Assembly (NCBI RefSeq): GCF_900109755.1 | Contig: NZ_FOAR01000005.1 | Span: forward strand, 62,001-126,000 | Reading direction: 5' to 3' | From: Pseudomonas agarici | Lineage (GTDB): Bacteria > Pseudomonadota > Gammaproteobacteria > Pseudomonadales > Pseudomonadaceae | Length of the DNA: 64,000 nt | Part shown: positions 7,892-17,808 of the stretch, piece by piece | How positions within the stretch are numbered: the stretch's first letter is position 1 | Layout of the letters: each line of letters begins with the position of its first letter | Program-made: the position numbers and the translations under genes | The notes under the pieces: model-generated | Told to the model about the DNA's origin: nothing | Seen by the model: only the letters and a program-made list of their open reading frames with translations | The model's database searches: none

Positions 7892-10210
7892 ATGAGCTCC
7901 ATACCAGCTATCGATCGACTTCAGTGGCGGCCCTTGGTGTTTGCCCTGCTGCTGACCAGCTTACCTGCGTTCGGGCAGGTACGAGTCGACCTGGCCTACA
8001 GTGGCGGGGTATTCAGCATCGACCCGGCTACCCTGGAGATGACCTTGTGCCGGGATAATGGCGAAGTCTCGGTACTGAGTGCGGCGGCATTCCCCGAGAC
8101 CGCCAGGGCAAGTGATCTGGAGGGCTGGCGCTGGCGTATTCGCAACGGTACCGATCAGTTCCAGGTTGAGGTCGGTATCGAGCAGGACGCCTTGCGTCTC
8201 TCGGTGCGAGCCAATAAACCGGCTCGTCTGGAATGGCCCAAACCCGCGGAAGCAACTGCCATCGAGGCCCATGCCATACCGTTCGGCGAGGGCAGTTATA
8301 TTCCTGGCGATGATCGCCAATGGCTGGACTGGCTGGTAAGGCGTTATGAGCCAGATGCGCTGAACGGGCTGCTGTCGATGCCGTTCTGGACCGAACTGCG
8401 CGCGGATCACTCAGTGACTTGGCTGGTGCAAACCCCTTTCGATACACGCTTTAGCATCATCGAGCAGGATCAACGGCCGCTGCCGCGAATCAGTCACGAA
8501 TTCAACCGGCTGGCCGAGGGCGCGGCGTATACCGTCAGTGTGATGATCGGCCCACGGGATCCATTGTACGGTGCACGCTTTTATCGCGAGTGGCTGCTCA
8601 AGCATGACCGTTTCGTTTCATTGAAACAGAAAATCGAACTTCAGCCCCAGGTCGCCAGGCTGGGCGGCGCCCCGCATATCTACTTGTGGGGCGCCGGCCC
8701 CTTGAAAGCCGTGGATATTGCCGATTGGCCGGCGTTCCTGAAGTTTTTTGCCGCGCACCGGGCTGATCCCCGGCATCTGGCCTCACGGTTGTGGGAAGCG
8801 TTTGATTCAGCCGCACGGGAAAGTTTCGTGGCGGCCCTGTTGGAGGCGCAGGTTCGGCCAACAGGTGTTTCGATCTTCGGCCAGACCGAAGTGACCCGTG
8901 CCCTCAATACGGCGTTGCCACATGCCTTGCCGCTGGTGCCGGTCGAACCCTTGCCGGGCAAGCATGATCCGGCGGCCAACGTGGTCTGGGGGCATAAAGT
9001 TCGCGAGCAATTGGTCGAGGCCTTCGGTCCGTGGCTGGTGGCGCCTCGACGCTGGGGGGGCGGACTGTCGCTCGATACCGTAGCCGCCTTGCAGCAAGCC
9101 GGCCTGATCAAGGCCTGGTTGGGCGCCGATGATTGGCGTGACGCCATGTGGCACCCCGAAGCGGTGGAGGCGGCCAAGGCTTCGGGCTATCTGGTTGCCG
9201 TCTACGACAGCTATGGTAGTGCACACCCCTCGAACCTGCGAGCGACTTGGGCCACGGCGCAAATGGGCGATGAGCTGGCCGCAGCCGGCTATCGGGACAG
9301 CAAAGGTGACAAGGTGCGTGGTTTCAGTGGCCGGGGTGTCTATGTCAACGCTCGGTTGGTCGAACCTTACGCGCAACGAAGGATCTCGGCAGTGGCGAAA
9401 GCGGCACGTCTCAACAGCTATTTCCTCGATGTCGATGCAGCCGGCCCCGAACTCAAGGACTACACCCCAGGGCGGGAAACCAGTGAACGTGAGGATGCCC
9501 AAGCCCGTACTCGCCGCCTGTTGTTTCCAACCCATGCCCTGGACTTGGTCACGGGCAGCGAAGGTGGATTGGCGCACTACGCACCGCATATTGCCTACAG
9601 TCATGGCATCGCTACCCAGCCGTTTGCCTGGATGGACCCGGATATCGGCAAGCACAAGCAGTCGGCCTATTACCGGGGGGGCTACTGGCCGCCGGAAACT
9701 CCGGCCCTGTACTTCAAGCCGGTGCCCCTTAAACCTTCGATTGCGCGGTTTGTGACCTCCGCGCAGTTCCGGCTGCCGTTGTATCAACTGGTGCTCCACG
9801 ACAGCCTGGTCAGCACGCACCATTGGGAATACAGCTCGTTGAAATTTTCCAGCGAACGTGAGCATACGGCGCTGTTGCAGTTGCTGTACATGGTGCCGCC
9901 GCTGTACCACCTCAATGATCAAGTACTGGCTCGCGACTTGCCGTTCATCAGCGCCTATGATCGGGTGTTCCGGCCATTGCACGAGCGCCTGTTCGTCGAG
10001 CGTATGAGCGATTTCCAGGTGTTGTCGGCCAATCGTCTACTGCAACGCTCGGTGTTTGCCGACGGTACCCTGATCACCGTGAATTTCAGCCTGAAAACTA
10101 TGCGATCACCGGAAGGGCGGCGGCTGCCACCGCGCTCGGCATTGGTCCTGGTACCGGATCAGGAGCCGCAGTTGATCGAAATCAGTCAACTCTTCGCTTC
10201 GGCTTCATGA
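7892..10210 (+). CDS. Putative exported glycoside hydrolase
   Basis: This 772-residue protein has an N-terminal signal-like segment (residues 14-29, WPLVFALLLTSLPAFG region). Next comes a beta-rich region of about 220 residues, then what looks like a TIM-barrel hydrolase domain (residues 280-650: APHIYLWGAG, WLVAPRRWGGG, YFLDVDAAGPELKDY, DLVTGSEGGLAHYAPHIAYS) and a small C-terminal beta domain. This resembles DUF5696/GH101-like glycosidases, with D and E residues in FLDVD and TGSEGG as possible catalytic positions. Substrate unknown. No strong Shine-Dalgarno precedes the ATG. Its stop overlaps by 6 bp the end of the convergent glycosyltransferase gene. The family name is tentative. Confidence 0.6.
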   Translation: MSSIPAIDRLQWRPLVFALLLTSLPAFGQVRVDLAYSGGVFSIDPATLEMTLCRDNGEVSVLSAAAFPETARASDLEGWRWRIRNGTDQFQVEVGIEQDALRLSVRANKPARLEWPKPAEATAIEAHAIPFGEGSYIPGDDRQWLDWLVRRYEPDALNGLLSMPFWTELRADHSVTWLVQTPFDTRFSIIEQDQRPLPRISHEFNRLAEGAAYTVSVMIGPRDPLYGARFYREWLLKHDRFVSLKQKIELQPQVARLGGAPHIYLWGAGPLKAVDIADWPAFLKFFAAHRADPRHLASRLWEAFDSAARESFVAALLEAQVRPTGVSIFGQTEVTRALNTALPHALPLVPVEPLPGKHDPAANVVWGHKVREQLVEAFGPWLVAPRRWGGGLSLDTVAALQQAGLIKAWLGADDWRDAMWHPEAVEAAKASGYLVAVYDSYGSAHPSNLRATWATAQMGDELAAAGYRDSKGDKVRGFSGRGVYVNARLVEPYAQRRISAVAKAARLNSYFLDVDAAGPELKDYTPGRETSEREDAQARTRRLLFPTHALDLVTGSEGGLAHYAPHIAYSHGIATQPFAWMDPDIGKHKQSAYYRGGYWPPETPALYFKPVPLKPSIARFVTSAQFRLPLYQLVLHDSLVSTHHWEYSSLKFSSEREHTALLQLLYMVPPLYHLNDQVLARDLPFISAYDRVFRPLHERLFVERMSDFQVLSANRLLQRSVFADGTLITVNFSLKTMRSPEGRRLPPRSALVLVPDQEPQLIEISQLFASAS

Positions 10211-11512
10211 CGAGCATGACCCGCCGATTATGCGGTTTTTCGCTTCGATCCACTGGGCCATGTATTGGGTGCTCTTGTGATGGTGATGACGTAGCATCGC
10301 CCCGGTGAAATTATCGCGTCGATGCCGTACCAACTGCTGCCGGCAGCGCTCTATGCGTGCGACCAGGGCCGGGCCGTGAAGCCGTCGGTCATAACGGGCC
10401 GCCAGCAAGGCCTTGCCGTTTGCCTGGGCCTGCAGCCATGACGATTGATCCTGATACAATTGGACCGCCGCCTGTGCCAAGGCCTCGGCACTGGTCCCGA
10501 TGACGCCGGGCCAGGGCAGTTCGCCGTGCATGGCCTCGGCACCGATCGGCGTGGTGATATTCGGCGTGCCACAGAGCATCGCATCGGCGAGCTTGCCCTT
10601 GATACCGGCGCCAAAGCGCAACGGCGCCAGGCAGATGCGCGCCGCACTCATCACCCGCAGCGCGTCCTCGGCCCAGTTCATCACATAAAAACCCTGGGCG
10701 GGGTTGTGCAACGCGGTCGCCTTGGGTGGCGTGTAGGCACCGTAGATATGGAGCTGCGCCCCCGGCAATTGCTGGCGAATCAACGGCCAGAGGGTGGTTT
10801 TCATCCAGAGCACCGCGTCCCAGTTCGGCGCGTGGCGGAAATTGCCGATGCTGATAAAGTGTGCGCGGTCTTCGAAGGCAGTGAAGGTGGTGGGTTGCTC
10901 AACCATCAGTGGGCACCAGTGCAGCAAGGCCGGCGCTAGCTGGAACTGTTCGGTCAAGAGGCGAATCTCGAGATCGGAAATCATCAGGCTCAGGTCCGAA
11001 CGGTAGATCGCGGCGATTTCCCTTTTGGCCAGGTCAGTGTCGCTCATCTGCCGGAACACCTCACTCAGCTCGGGAGCGAACAGCGCCGTGAAGTCATTCA
11101 GGTCCGGGTCAGCCTTCAGGCGTGCCTTGAGCTGCTGCTGGCGGGCATCGCGCAAGGCTTGCAGGTCCGAGGTCTCCAGCACGCGCACGGCGTCTGGGCA
11201 GTGTTGCTCGACCCGCCAGCCGAACTGTTCCTCCATCATGAAGCGGTCGAACAGCACCACATCCGGCTTCAAGTCGCTGATGAAACGGTCGAAGCTGTTG
11301 TTGTTGAGCTCGATGATCTGCTCGTCGATGCCCAGGCTGTGTAGATCGGCCTTGTGTTCTCCGGCACTGGCGGGGCTGGCAAAAGTAATCCGCCAGCCGG
11401 CTTCGAGGAAGCTTTCGAGAATCTGCATCATGTGCCCGCCGGCAGCCGAGGACCGGGGTTCGGGCCAGACATAACCGATAACCAGGACGTGGGTGGTGTC
11501 GGTGGCACTCAT
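10205..11512 (-). CDS. Glycosyltransferase, GT-B fold (GT4-like)
   Basis: From ATG 11512 (MSATDTTHVLVIGYVWPEPRSS) the protein has 435 residues. AAGGAAA lies at a good distance upstream, whereas a longer start at 11557 lacks a clear site. The N-terminal Rossmann-like domain begins HVLVIGYVWPEPRSSAAGG, a layout seen in glycosyltransferases acting on exported glycans. The C-terminal nucleotide-sugar-binding region contains FISIGNFRHAPNWDA, LHIYGAYTP and GAGIKGKLADAMLCGTPNIT, the usual donor-site block of GT4 enzymes. It lies tail-to-tail with the putative glycoside hydrolase. Acceptor and sugar are unknown. Confidence 0.75.
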   Translation of the reverse strand: MSATDTTHVLVIGYVWPEPRSSAAGGHMMQILESFLEAGWRITFASPASAGEHKADLHSLGIDEQIIELNNNSFDRFISDLKPDVVLFDRFMMEEQFGWRVEQHCPDAVRVLETSDLQALRDARQQQLKARLKADPDLNDFTALFAPELSEVFRQMSDTDLAKREIAAIYRSDLSLMISDLEIRLLTEQFQLAPALLHWCPLMVEQPTTFTAFEDRAHFISIGNFRHAPNWDAVLWMKTTLWPLIRQQLPGAQLHIYGAYTPPKATALHNPAQGFYVMNWAEDALRVMSAARICLAPLRFGAGIKGKLADAMLCGTPNITTPIGAEAMHGELPWPGVIGTSAEALAQAAVQLYQDQSSWLQAQANGKALLAARYDRRLHGPALVARIERCRQQLVRHRRDNFTGAMLRHHHHKSTQYMAQWIEAKNRIIGGSCSS

Positions 11513-11607
11513 GGGCAGCGTTTCCTTGAAGCGGGCAGGGCAAGAGAAGGGGTGCAATTAAACCACAGCGGCCGCCGAGATTGACCTGTTCCCATGCACT
11601 GCGTAGC

Positions 11608-11795
11608 CTTGCAGGTTCGAGGTTCTTCGGCATCTGGCCGAAGCTAAGAAGGGAACGCGGTAAGCCGCGGCTGCCCCCGCAACTGTAGACGGCTCGATAA
11701 CCCTGCAAAGCCACTGCCTCTGGCGGGAAGGCGCGGGAATCGGCGGATCGGAGTCACTCCGCACGCCCGACCGTAAGCCAGGAGACCTGCCTCGT
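11608..11795 (+). promoter_or_regulatory. Cobalamin (AdoCbl) riboswitch
   Basis: The leader contains the hallmark core CTGCCCCCGCAACTGTA (11671-11687) and the B12 box AGCCAGGAGACCTGCC (11776-11791), separated by stems such as the one around GCGGGAATCGGCGG. It starts near the GGTTC-rich P1/P2 region at about 11615. It sits about 150 bp upstream of cobW on the same strand. By established knowledge of this class, binding of adenosylcobalamin represses expression, so the cobW-cobN operon is expected to be induced when B12 is scarce. Confidence 0.92.
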
Positions 11796-11948
11796 GACAG
11801 ATTCTCACAGGGACTCTACGAAACTCGCCTGGGCGGTAGCGTAGGATCCCGTAACCGGGCGGGGTGATCCGGTGGCGAAGCTTTCCGCGCCCGTTGCCGG
11901 CAGCGGCTTTCGTCCCGTATGCCCGCTACTTTTGCCAAAGGGCATCCG

Positions 11949-13016
11949 ATGAAAACACTGGCCAAACTTCCCGTCACTATCGTTACCGGCTTTCTCGGCT
12001 CGGGCAAGACCACCTTGCTGCGCCATATGTTGGACAACGCCCAAGGCCGCCGTATCGCGGTGATCGTCAACGAGTTCGGCGAACTCGGTATCGACGGCGA
12101 GATCCTCAAACAGTGCACCATTGGCTGCACCGAGGAAGAAGCCAATGGCCGCGTCTATGAGCTGGCCAACGGTTGCCTGTGCTGCACCGTACAGGAAGAG
12201 TTCTTCCCGGTGATGCGTGAGTTGGTGGCCCGTCGCGGCGACCTCGACCATATCCTCATCGAAACTTCCGGCCTGGCACTGCCCAAGCCGCTGGTCCAGG
12301 CGTTTCAGTGGCCGGAAATCCGCGGTGCCTGCACCGTCGATGCGGTGATCACCGTGGTCGACAGCCCAGCCGTCGCCGCTGGCACCTTTGCCGCGTTCCC
12401 GGACCAAGTGGATGCCCAGCGCAAGCTCGACCCGAACCTGGACCATGAGTCGCCACTGCATGAGCTGTTCGCCGACCAACTGTCGAGCGCCGACCTGGTG
12501 ATCCTCAACAAGGCCGACCTGATCAGCCCCGCAGATCTGGCCAGGGTCCGCCTGGAAGTGGCCGAAGAGCTGCCGCCAGCGGTGAAGGTCATCGAAGCCA
12601 GCAGCGGGCGTCTGCCGCTGGACGTGTTGCTGGGGCTGGGCGCCGGTTCCGAGGCACATATCGACGGTCGCCACAGTCACCATGACCATCACCACGACGG
12701 CGATGATCACGACGACCACGACCACGATGCCTTCGACTCGATCTCCATCGAGCTGCCGCAAGCCGACGAAAGCCTGTTGCTCGATGCCCTGACCCAGTTG
12801 GTGGTGCAACACGGCATCCTGCGGATCAAAGGCTTCGCCGCGATTCCCAACAAACCGATGCGCCTGCTGATCCAGGGCGTGGGCACTCGTTTCGACAAGC
12901 ACTTCGACCGCGCCTGGGGTGCTGACGAGTCGCGGGTCACTCGTTTGGTGCTGATTGGTCAGGAACTGGACGCCGCGTTGCTCGAATCGACGCTTCGTAA
13001 CGCATTGACGGCCTGA
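11949..13016 (+). CDS. cobW: CobW GTPase, cobalamin biosynthesis metallochaperone
   Basis: This 355-residue G3E-family GTPase has Walker A GFLGSGKTT (residues 14-22), the metal-binding motif CLCC (76-79), a guanine-specificity motif NKAD, and a histidine/aspartate-rich loop between the GTPase and C-terminal CobW domains (about 249-267). CobW is thought to deliver cobalt to the CobN chelatase or to corrinoid assembly. The ATG at 11949 is chosen because AAAGGG precedes it; an upstream ATG at 11919 has none. First gene behind the riboswitch, followed after 4 bp by cobN. Confidence 0.92.
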   Translation: MKTLAKLPVTIVTGFLGSGKTTLLRHMLDNAQGRRIAVIVNEFGELGIDGEILKQCTIGCTEEEANGRVYELANGCLCCTVQEEFFPVMRELVARRGDLDHILIETSGLALPKPLVQAFQWPEIRGACTVDAVITVVDSPAVAAGTFAAFPDQVDAQRKLDPNLDHESPLHELFADQLSSADLVILNKADLISPADLARVRLEVAEELPPAVKVIEASSGRLPLDVLLGLGAGSEAHIDGRHSHHDHHHDGDDHDDHDHDAFDSISIELPQADESLLLDALTQLVVQHGILRIKGFAAIPNKPMRLLIQGVGTRFDKHFDRAWGADESRVTRLVLIGQELDAALLESTLRNALTA

Positions 13017-13020
13017 TCCC

Positions 13021-16000
13021 ATGCATCTGCTCAGGACCCAGCCCGGCGGTTTCGTCTCGGACGACAATATCGCCGACCTTGGACAAACGCCCGCCGAGCT
13101 GGTGATCCTGTGCAGCGGCGATTCCAGCCTGGCGTTGCTCGCCGAGGCGGCGCGGCAATTGTCGCCGGATTATCCCAGCCTGCGTCTGGCCAATCCGATG
13201 CAGGTACAAAATCATGCCTCGGTCGACCTCTATGTCGACCAGGTGCTGCAACATGCCAAGGTCATTCTGTTGTCGCTGCACGGTGGTATCGGCTATTGGC
13301 GTTATGGTATCGAGCGCCTGGTGCAACTGGCCGAGCGCGGTGTGACGTTGATCCTGGTACCGGGCGATGACCGGCCCGACCCGGCGCTGAGCGACCTGAG
13401 CAACGTCCCGGCGGCACAGGGCGAGCGGCTCTGGCACTTCCTGCGCCAGGGCGGTCTGGGCAATGCCTTGCAGTTGTACCGTTGCCTGGCCAGTACCTGG
13501 CTGGGGCGCGACTATCCGTGGCAGGAGCCGCGGACATTGCCGCGCACGGCGATCTACCATCCGCGCCTGGGTGACGCGCAACTGGCTGACTGGCGGGCCG
13601 ATTGGCAGGTCGACCTGCCGGTGGCGGCAGTGCTGTTCTATCGCTCGCACCTGCAGGCGGCCAATACCGCCTTTATCGATGTGTTCTGTCAGCGTTTGCG
13701 CAACGCTGGGCTGAATCCCCTGCCGATCGCCGTGGCCAGTCTCAAGGAGCCCGGTTGCCTGTCCGTGGTCGAGGACTGGCTGGACGAGGGCGCGGCGGCG
13801 GTGATTCTCAACACCACCGGGTTCGCCCAGTCGAGCCTCGAAGCGCCGCATCTGCGTCCGTTCCGTCGCGATATCCCAGTGATCCAGGCCATCTGCGCCC
13901 AGGACAACGAGCCTGGCTGGCTGGCCAGCGAGCAAGGGCTGGGACCACGGGACCTGGCGATGCATATCGCCTTGCCGGAGTTGGACGGTCGGATCATCAG
14001 TCGGCCCATCAGCTTCAAGGACCTGGCATGGCGCAGCGAGCGCAGCCAGAGTGATGTGGTGTGCTATCGAGCGCAGCCCGAGCGCATGGACTTTGTCGCC
14101 GAACTGGCGCGGCGCTGGGTCGAACTGGCGCGAGTGGCCAATGGCGACAAACGCATCGCCTTGATCCTGGCCAACTATCCGACCCGCGACGGGCGCATTG
14201 GCAATGGCGTCGGCCTCGACACGCCAGCAGCGGCCCTGAATATCCTGCGGGCTTTGCAGGCCGAGGGCTACCCGTTGAGCGATGAGTTGCCCGCCAACGG
14301 CACCGGGCTGATCCAGGCCTTGCTCGGCGGGGTCAGCAACGACTTCGACAGTCTCGACATGCGGCCCTGCCATCAGAGTCTGGCGCTGGCGGACTATCAG
14401 GCGCTGTTCGACCGTCTGCCCGAGGCCAATCGCCAAGCCGTGCTCGCTCGTTGGGGCAGCCCACAAAACGATCCAATGTTTCGCAGCGGACGGATGATGG
14501 TGGCCGGCCTGCGGTTCGGCCTGACCTTTGTCGGCATCCAGCCGGCCCGGGGTTATCAGGTCGATGCCAGTGCGGTCTACCACGACCCGGACCTGGTGCC
14601 CCCCCACGGTTACCTGGCGTTCTATTTCTGGTTGCGCCACGTCTACGGCGCCCACGGCGTGATCCATGTCGGCAAGCACGGCAACCTGGAGTGGTTGCCC
14701 GGCAAGGGGGTTGGCCTGTCGGAAAACTGTTGGCCGGATGCACTGCTGGGGCCGTTGCCGAATATCTATCCGTTCATTGTCAATGATCCGGGCGAGGGCG
14801 CCCAGGCCAAGCGCCGGACCCAGGCGGTGATCATCGACCACCTGATGCCGCCGCTGACTCGAGCAGAAACCTACGGCCCGCTACGTGACCTGGAACTGCT
14901 GGCCGACGAATACTACGACGCGCAGTTGCTCGATCCACGGCGCGCCAGGGAACTGCAGCGCGATATTCTGCAACGGGTTCGCGAGACTCGGATCGACCGC
15001 GAGCTGCAACTGGATGCCAGGCTCAACAGTGATGCCGATGCAGCGATCTGGCTGCCGCGCCTGGACACCTATCTCTGCGACTTGAAGGAGTCGCAGATTC
15101 GCGATGGGCTGCACATCTTCGGTGAGTCGCCGGACGGGCGCCAGCGTATCGACACCCTGCTGGCGTTACTGCGCATTCCCCGAGGCGACGGTCGTGGTGC
15201 CCAGTCCAGCCTGCTGCGAGCCTTGGCCAAGGCCTTCGAGCTGGGCTTCGACCCGCTTGATTGCGCTCTGGCCGAACCCTGGACCGGGAGCCGTCCACAC
15301 GCCTTGCAGATGATCAGCGACGAGACCTGGCGCACCGCCGGCGACAGCCGCGAGCGCCTGGAACTGTATGCCGCGCAACTGATCGAGCAGTCCCTGGCCG
15401 GATCGGCGGTGGTGGCTGACGGTGATCTGTGGGCCGAGGTGCGCAGCATTATCGACGGTTTGTTGAGCCACGTCGCACCCTGTCTGGATGCCTGCGGTCC
15501 GGCCGAGATGCAAGGCTTGCTCACGGCCCTGGAGGGACGCTTCGTACCGGCAGGCCCCAGCGGCGCGCCGAGTCGCGGACGCCTCGACGTGCTGCCCACC
15601 GGGCGCAATTTCTTCTCCCTGGATGTGCGCAACCTGCCGACCACCACGGCCTGGCGTATCGGTTTTCAATCCGCCAACCTGATTCTCGAACGCCACCTAC
15701 AGGACCACGGCGACCACCTGCGCCAGCTCGGCCTGTCGGTTTGGGGTACGGCCACCATGCGCACCGGCGGCGACGATATCGCCCAAGCCATGGCGTTGAT
15801 GGGCGTGCGACCAGTCTGGGCCACGGGTAGCCAACGGGTCGATGACTTCGAGATCCTGCCGCTGAGCCTGCTGGACCGCCCGCGGGTGGACGTCACCTTG
15901 CGGGTTTCGGGATTCTTCCGCGATGCCTTCGGCAACTTGATCCGCTTGTTCGACGCGGCGGTACAAGCGGTGGCGGCGTTGGATGAGCCCGAGGACATGA

Positions 16001-16794
16001 ATCCGCTGGCCGCCAAGGTGCGTCACGAACGCGAGCAACTGCAAGTCCAAGGACTGAGTGCGGAGCAGGCTGCACTCCAGGCCGGCTGGCGGATCTTCGG
16101 CGCGAAGCCTGGAGCCTATGGCGCTGGCGTACAGAATGCGATTGACGCACGTCTCTGGCAAAGCCGCGACGACCTTGCCGAGGTCTACCTGAACTGGGGC
16201 GGCTACGCCTATGGCGGCTCCGACGAAGGCACAGCCGCCAGGACGGTGTTTGCCCAGCGCCTGAGTCAGGTCCAGGCCGTGCTGCACAACCAGGACAACC
16301 GCGAGCACGACCTGCTCGACTCCAACGATTACTACCAATTCCAAGGTGGTATGTTGGCCGCCGTGGAAAGCCTGCGTGGCGACAGGGCGGCCAGCTACCA
16401 TGGCGACCATAGCCAGCCAGACCTGCCGAAGGTGCGTACCCTCAAGGAAGAGCTGAATCGGGTGATCCGCTCCCGGGCGGCCAACCCGAAGTGGATTGAC
16501 GGGGTCAAGCGCCATGGTTACAAGGGCGCCTTCGAACTGGCGGCAACGGTCGACAATCTATTCGCCTTCGATGCCACCACCCAACTGATCGACGATCACC
16601 AGTACGCCTTACTGGCCGATGCCTACGTACTTGATGCCGATACCCGCGAGTTTGTCCGCGAGCATAATCCCCATGCCCTGCGGGATATGACCGAACGCTT
16701 GTTGGAGGCCCAACAGCGCGGCCTGTGGCGTGAACCTGGGGAGTATCGCCAGGCCCTGGAAAACCTGCTGCTGGATATAGAGGAAGATTCCTGA
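13021..16794 (+). CDS. cobN: Cobaltochelatase large subunit CobN
   Basis: This 1257-residue protein matches the length and layout of CobN/BchH chelatase large subunits. Conserved regions include LSLHGGIGYWRYG near the N-terminus, the block YHDPDLVPPHGYLAFYFWLR with GAHGVIHVGKHGNLEWLPGK around residues 520-560, and the C-terminal NPKWIDGVKRHGYKGAFE. It inserts cobalt into hydrogenobyrinic acid a,c-diamide, with ATP hydrolysis supplied by AAA+ partner subunits. It starts 4 bp after cobW and is followed by ChlI- and ChlD-like genes that probably serve as the partners in Pseudomonas. Expected control is by the upstream cobalamin riboswitch. Confidence 0.95.
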   Translation: MHLLRTQPGGFVSDDNIADLGQTPAELVILCSGDSSLALLAEAARQLSPDYPSLRLANPMQVQNHASVDLYVDQVLQHAKVILLSLHGGIGYWRYGIERLVQLAERGVTLILVPGDDRPDPALSDLSNVPAAQGERLWHFLRQGGLGNALQLYRCLASTWLGRDYPWQEPRTLPRTAIYHPRLGDAQLADWRADWQVDLPVAAVLFYRSHLQAANTAFIDVFCQRLRNAGLNPLPIAVASLKEPGCLSVVEDWLDEGAAAVILNTTGFAQSSLEAPHLRPFRRDIPVIQAICAQDNEPGWLASEQGLGPRDLAMHIALPELDGRIISRPISFKDLAWRSERSQSDVVCYRAQPERMDFVAELARRWVELARVANGDKRIALILANYPTRDGRIGNGVGLDTPAAALNILRALQAEGYPLSDELPANGTGLIQALLGGVSNDFDSLDMRPCHQSLALADYQALFDRLPEANRQAVLARWGSPQNDPMFRSGRMMVAGLRFGLTFVGIQPARGYQVDASAVYHDPDLVPPHGYLAFYFWLRHVYGAHGVIHVGKHGNLEWLPGKGVGLSENCWPDALLGPLPNIYPFIVNDPGEGAQAKRRTQAVIIDHLMPPLTRAETYGPLRDLELLADEYYDAQLLDPRRARELQRDILQRVRETRIDRELQLDARLNSDADAAIWLPRLDTYLCDLKESQIRDGLHIFGESPDGRQRIDTLLALLRIPRGDGRGAQSSLLRALAKAFELGFDPLDCALAEPWTGSRPHALQMISDETWRTAGDSRERLELYAAQLIEQSLAGSAVVADGDLWAEVRSIIDGLLSHVAPCLDACGPAEMQGLLTALEGRFVPAGPSGAPSRGRLDVLPTGRNFFSLDVRNLPTTTAWRIGFQSANLILERHLQDHGDHLRQLGLSVWGTATMRTGGDDIAQAMALMGVRPVWATGSQRVDDFEILPLSLLDRPRVDVTLRVSGFFRDAFGNLIRLFDAAVQAVAALDEPEDMNPLAAKVRHEREQLQVQGLSAEQAALQAGWRIFGAKPGAYGAGVQNAIDARLWQSRDDLAEVYLNWGGYAYGGSDEGTAARTVFAQRLSQVQAVLHNQDNREHDLLDSNDYYQFQGGMLAAVESLRGDRAASYHGDHSQPDLPKVRTLKEELNRVIRSRAANPKWIDGVKRHGYKGAFELAATVDNLFAFDATTQLIDDHQYALLADAYVLDADTREFVREHNPHALRDMTERLLEAQQRGLWREPGEYRQALENLLLDIEEDS

Positions 16795-16806
16795 GGTGTA
16801 TGCACA

Positions 16807-17808
16807 ATGAGTGACTCCCTGCATTTCCCGCTGTCGGCGGTGGTGGGTGCCGATGCGCTGAAGCTGGCGCTGTGCCTGACCGCCATCGACCCGAAGATCG
16901 GCGGTGTGCTGATCGAAGGGCCGCGTGGCATGGCCAAGTCGACCCTGGCCCGAGGGCTGGCGGATCTGCTTGCCAGTGGTCAGTTCGTCACCTTGCCCCT
17001 CGGTGCCACCGAGGAGCGCCTGGTCGGCACCCTCGACCTGGATGCCGCCCTGGGCGAAGGCCGTGCGCAATTTTCCCCCGGCGTACTGGCCAAGGCCGAC
17101 GGCGGAGTGTTGTACGTCGACGAGGTGAACCTGCTGGCGGACCATCTGGTGGACCTGCTGCTCGATGTGGCAGCCAGCGGCACCAACCTGATCGAGCGCG
17201 ACGGCATCTCCCACCGGCATGCGGCGCGTTTCGTGCTGATCGGTACCATGAACCCGGAGGAGGGCGAGTTGCGTCCGCAACTGCTCGACCGATTCGGCCT
17301 GAATGTGGCGTTGAGCGGCCAGCCACTACCGACCGAGCGTGGGCAGATCATTCGACGCCGATTGAATTTCGACAGCGATCCACAGGCGTTCTGTGAACAA
17401 TGGGAACAGCCGCAACAGGCGCTGCGCCAGCGTTGTGAACAGGCGCGGGCGTTGTTGCCAGCCATTGCCCTGGATGATCAGACCCTGGCACAGATTACCG
17501 AGCGTTGTTTTGCCGCCGGGGTCGATGGCCTGCGGGCGGACCTGGTCTGGCTGCGGGCGGCGCGGGCCCATGCTGCCTGGCGTGGCGGACAGCAGATCAC
17601 CGAAGAAGATATCGAGGCGGTCGCCGAGTTTGCCCTGCGCCATCGGCGACAGAAGAGTCCGCCGGCTGCACAGACATCGAGTGCTGCCGACAACGTACAA
17701 CGGGAATCGAATTCGGCCCAGGGCCAGGGCCAATGGGGCGAGTTGCCTCCCCAGGGATTGCCGGTGGGGGCTCGTCGGGAAATCCCGCACTGGCCAAAAA
17801 AGCCTTAG
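16807..17808 (+). CDS. AAA+ chelatase ATPase, ChlI/BchI-like
   Basis: This 333-residue protein is the small AAA+ subunit type of magnesium/cobalt chelatases. It has a Walker A variant GPRGMAKST (about residues 38-46), Walker B GGVLYVDEVNLL, sensor 1 segment LIGTMNPEEGELRPQLLDRF and a C-terminal lid ending in a low-complexity tail. It probably energises CobN in place of CobS. It follows cobN after 12 bp. The last 76 bp overlap in another frame with the downstream VWA gene. Calling it cobalt- rather than magnesium-specific is inferred from the operon and riboswitch. Confidence 0.85.
   Translation: MSDSLHFPLSAVVGADALKLALCLTAIDPKIGGVLIEGPRGMAKSTLARGLADLLASGQFVTLPLGATEERLVGTLDLDAALGEGRAQFSPGVLAKADGGVLYVDEVNLLADHLVDLLLDVAASGTNLIERDGISHRHAARFVLIGTMNPEEGELRPQLLDRFGLNVALSGQPLPTERGQIIRRRLNFDSDPQAFCEQWEQPQQALRQRCEQARALLPAIALDDQTLAQITERCFAAGVDGLRADLVWLRAARAHAAWRGGQQITEEDIEAVAEFALRHRRQKSPPAAQTSSAADNVQRESNSAQGQGQWGELPPQGLPVGARREIPHWPKKP

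Noticed and set aside
12660..12735. Histidine-rich repeat in cobW as an unusual feature
   Set aside because: Metal-binding His/Asp loops of this kind are common in CobW-family proteins.
12937..14841. 634-residue minus-strand open frame opposite cobN
   Set aside because: Antisense shadow of cobN; rich in Gln, His and Arg, no known domain, no start signal.
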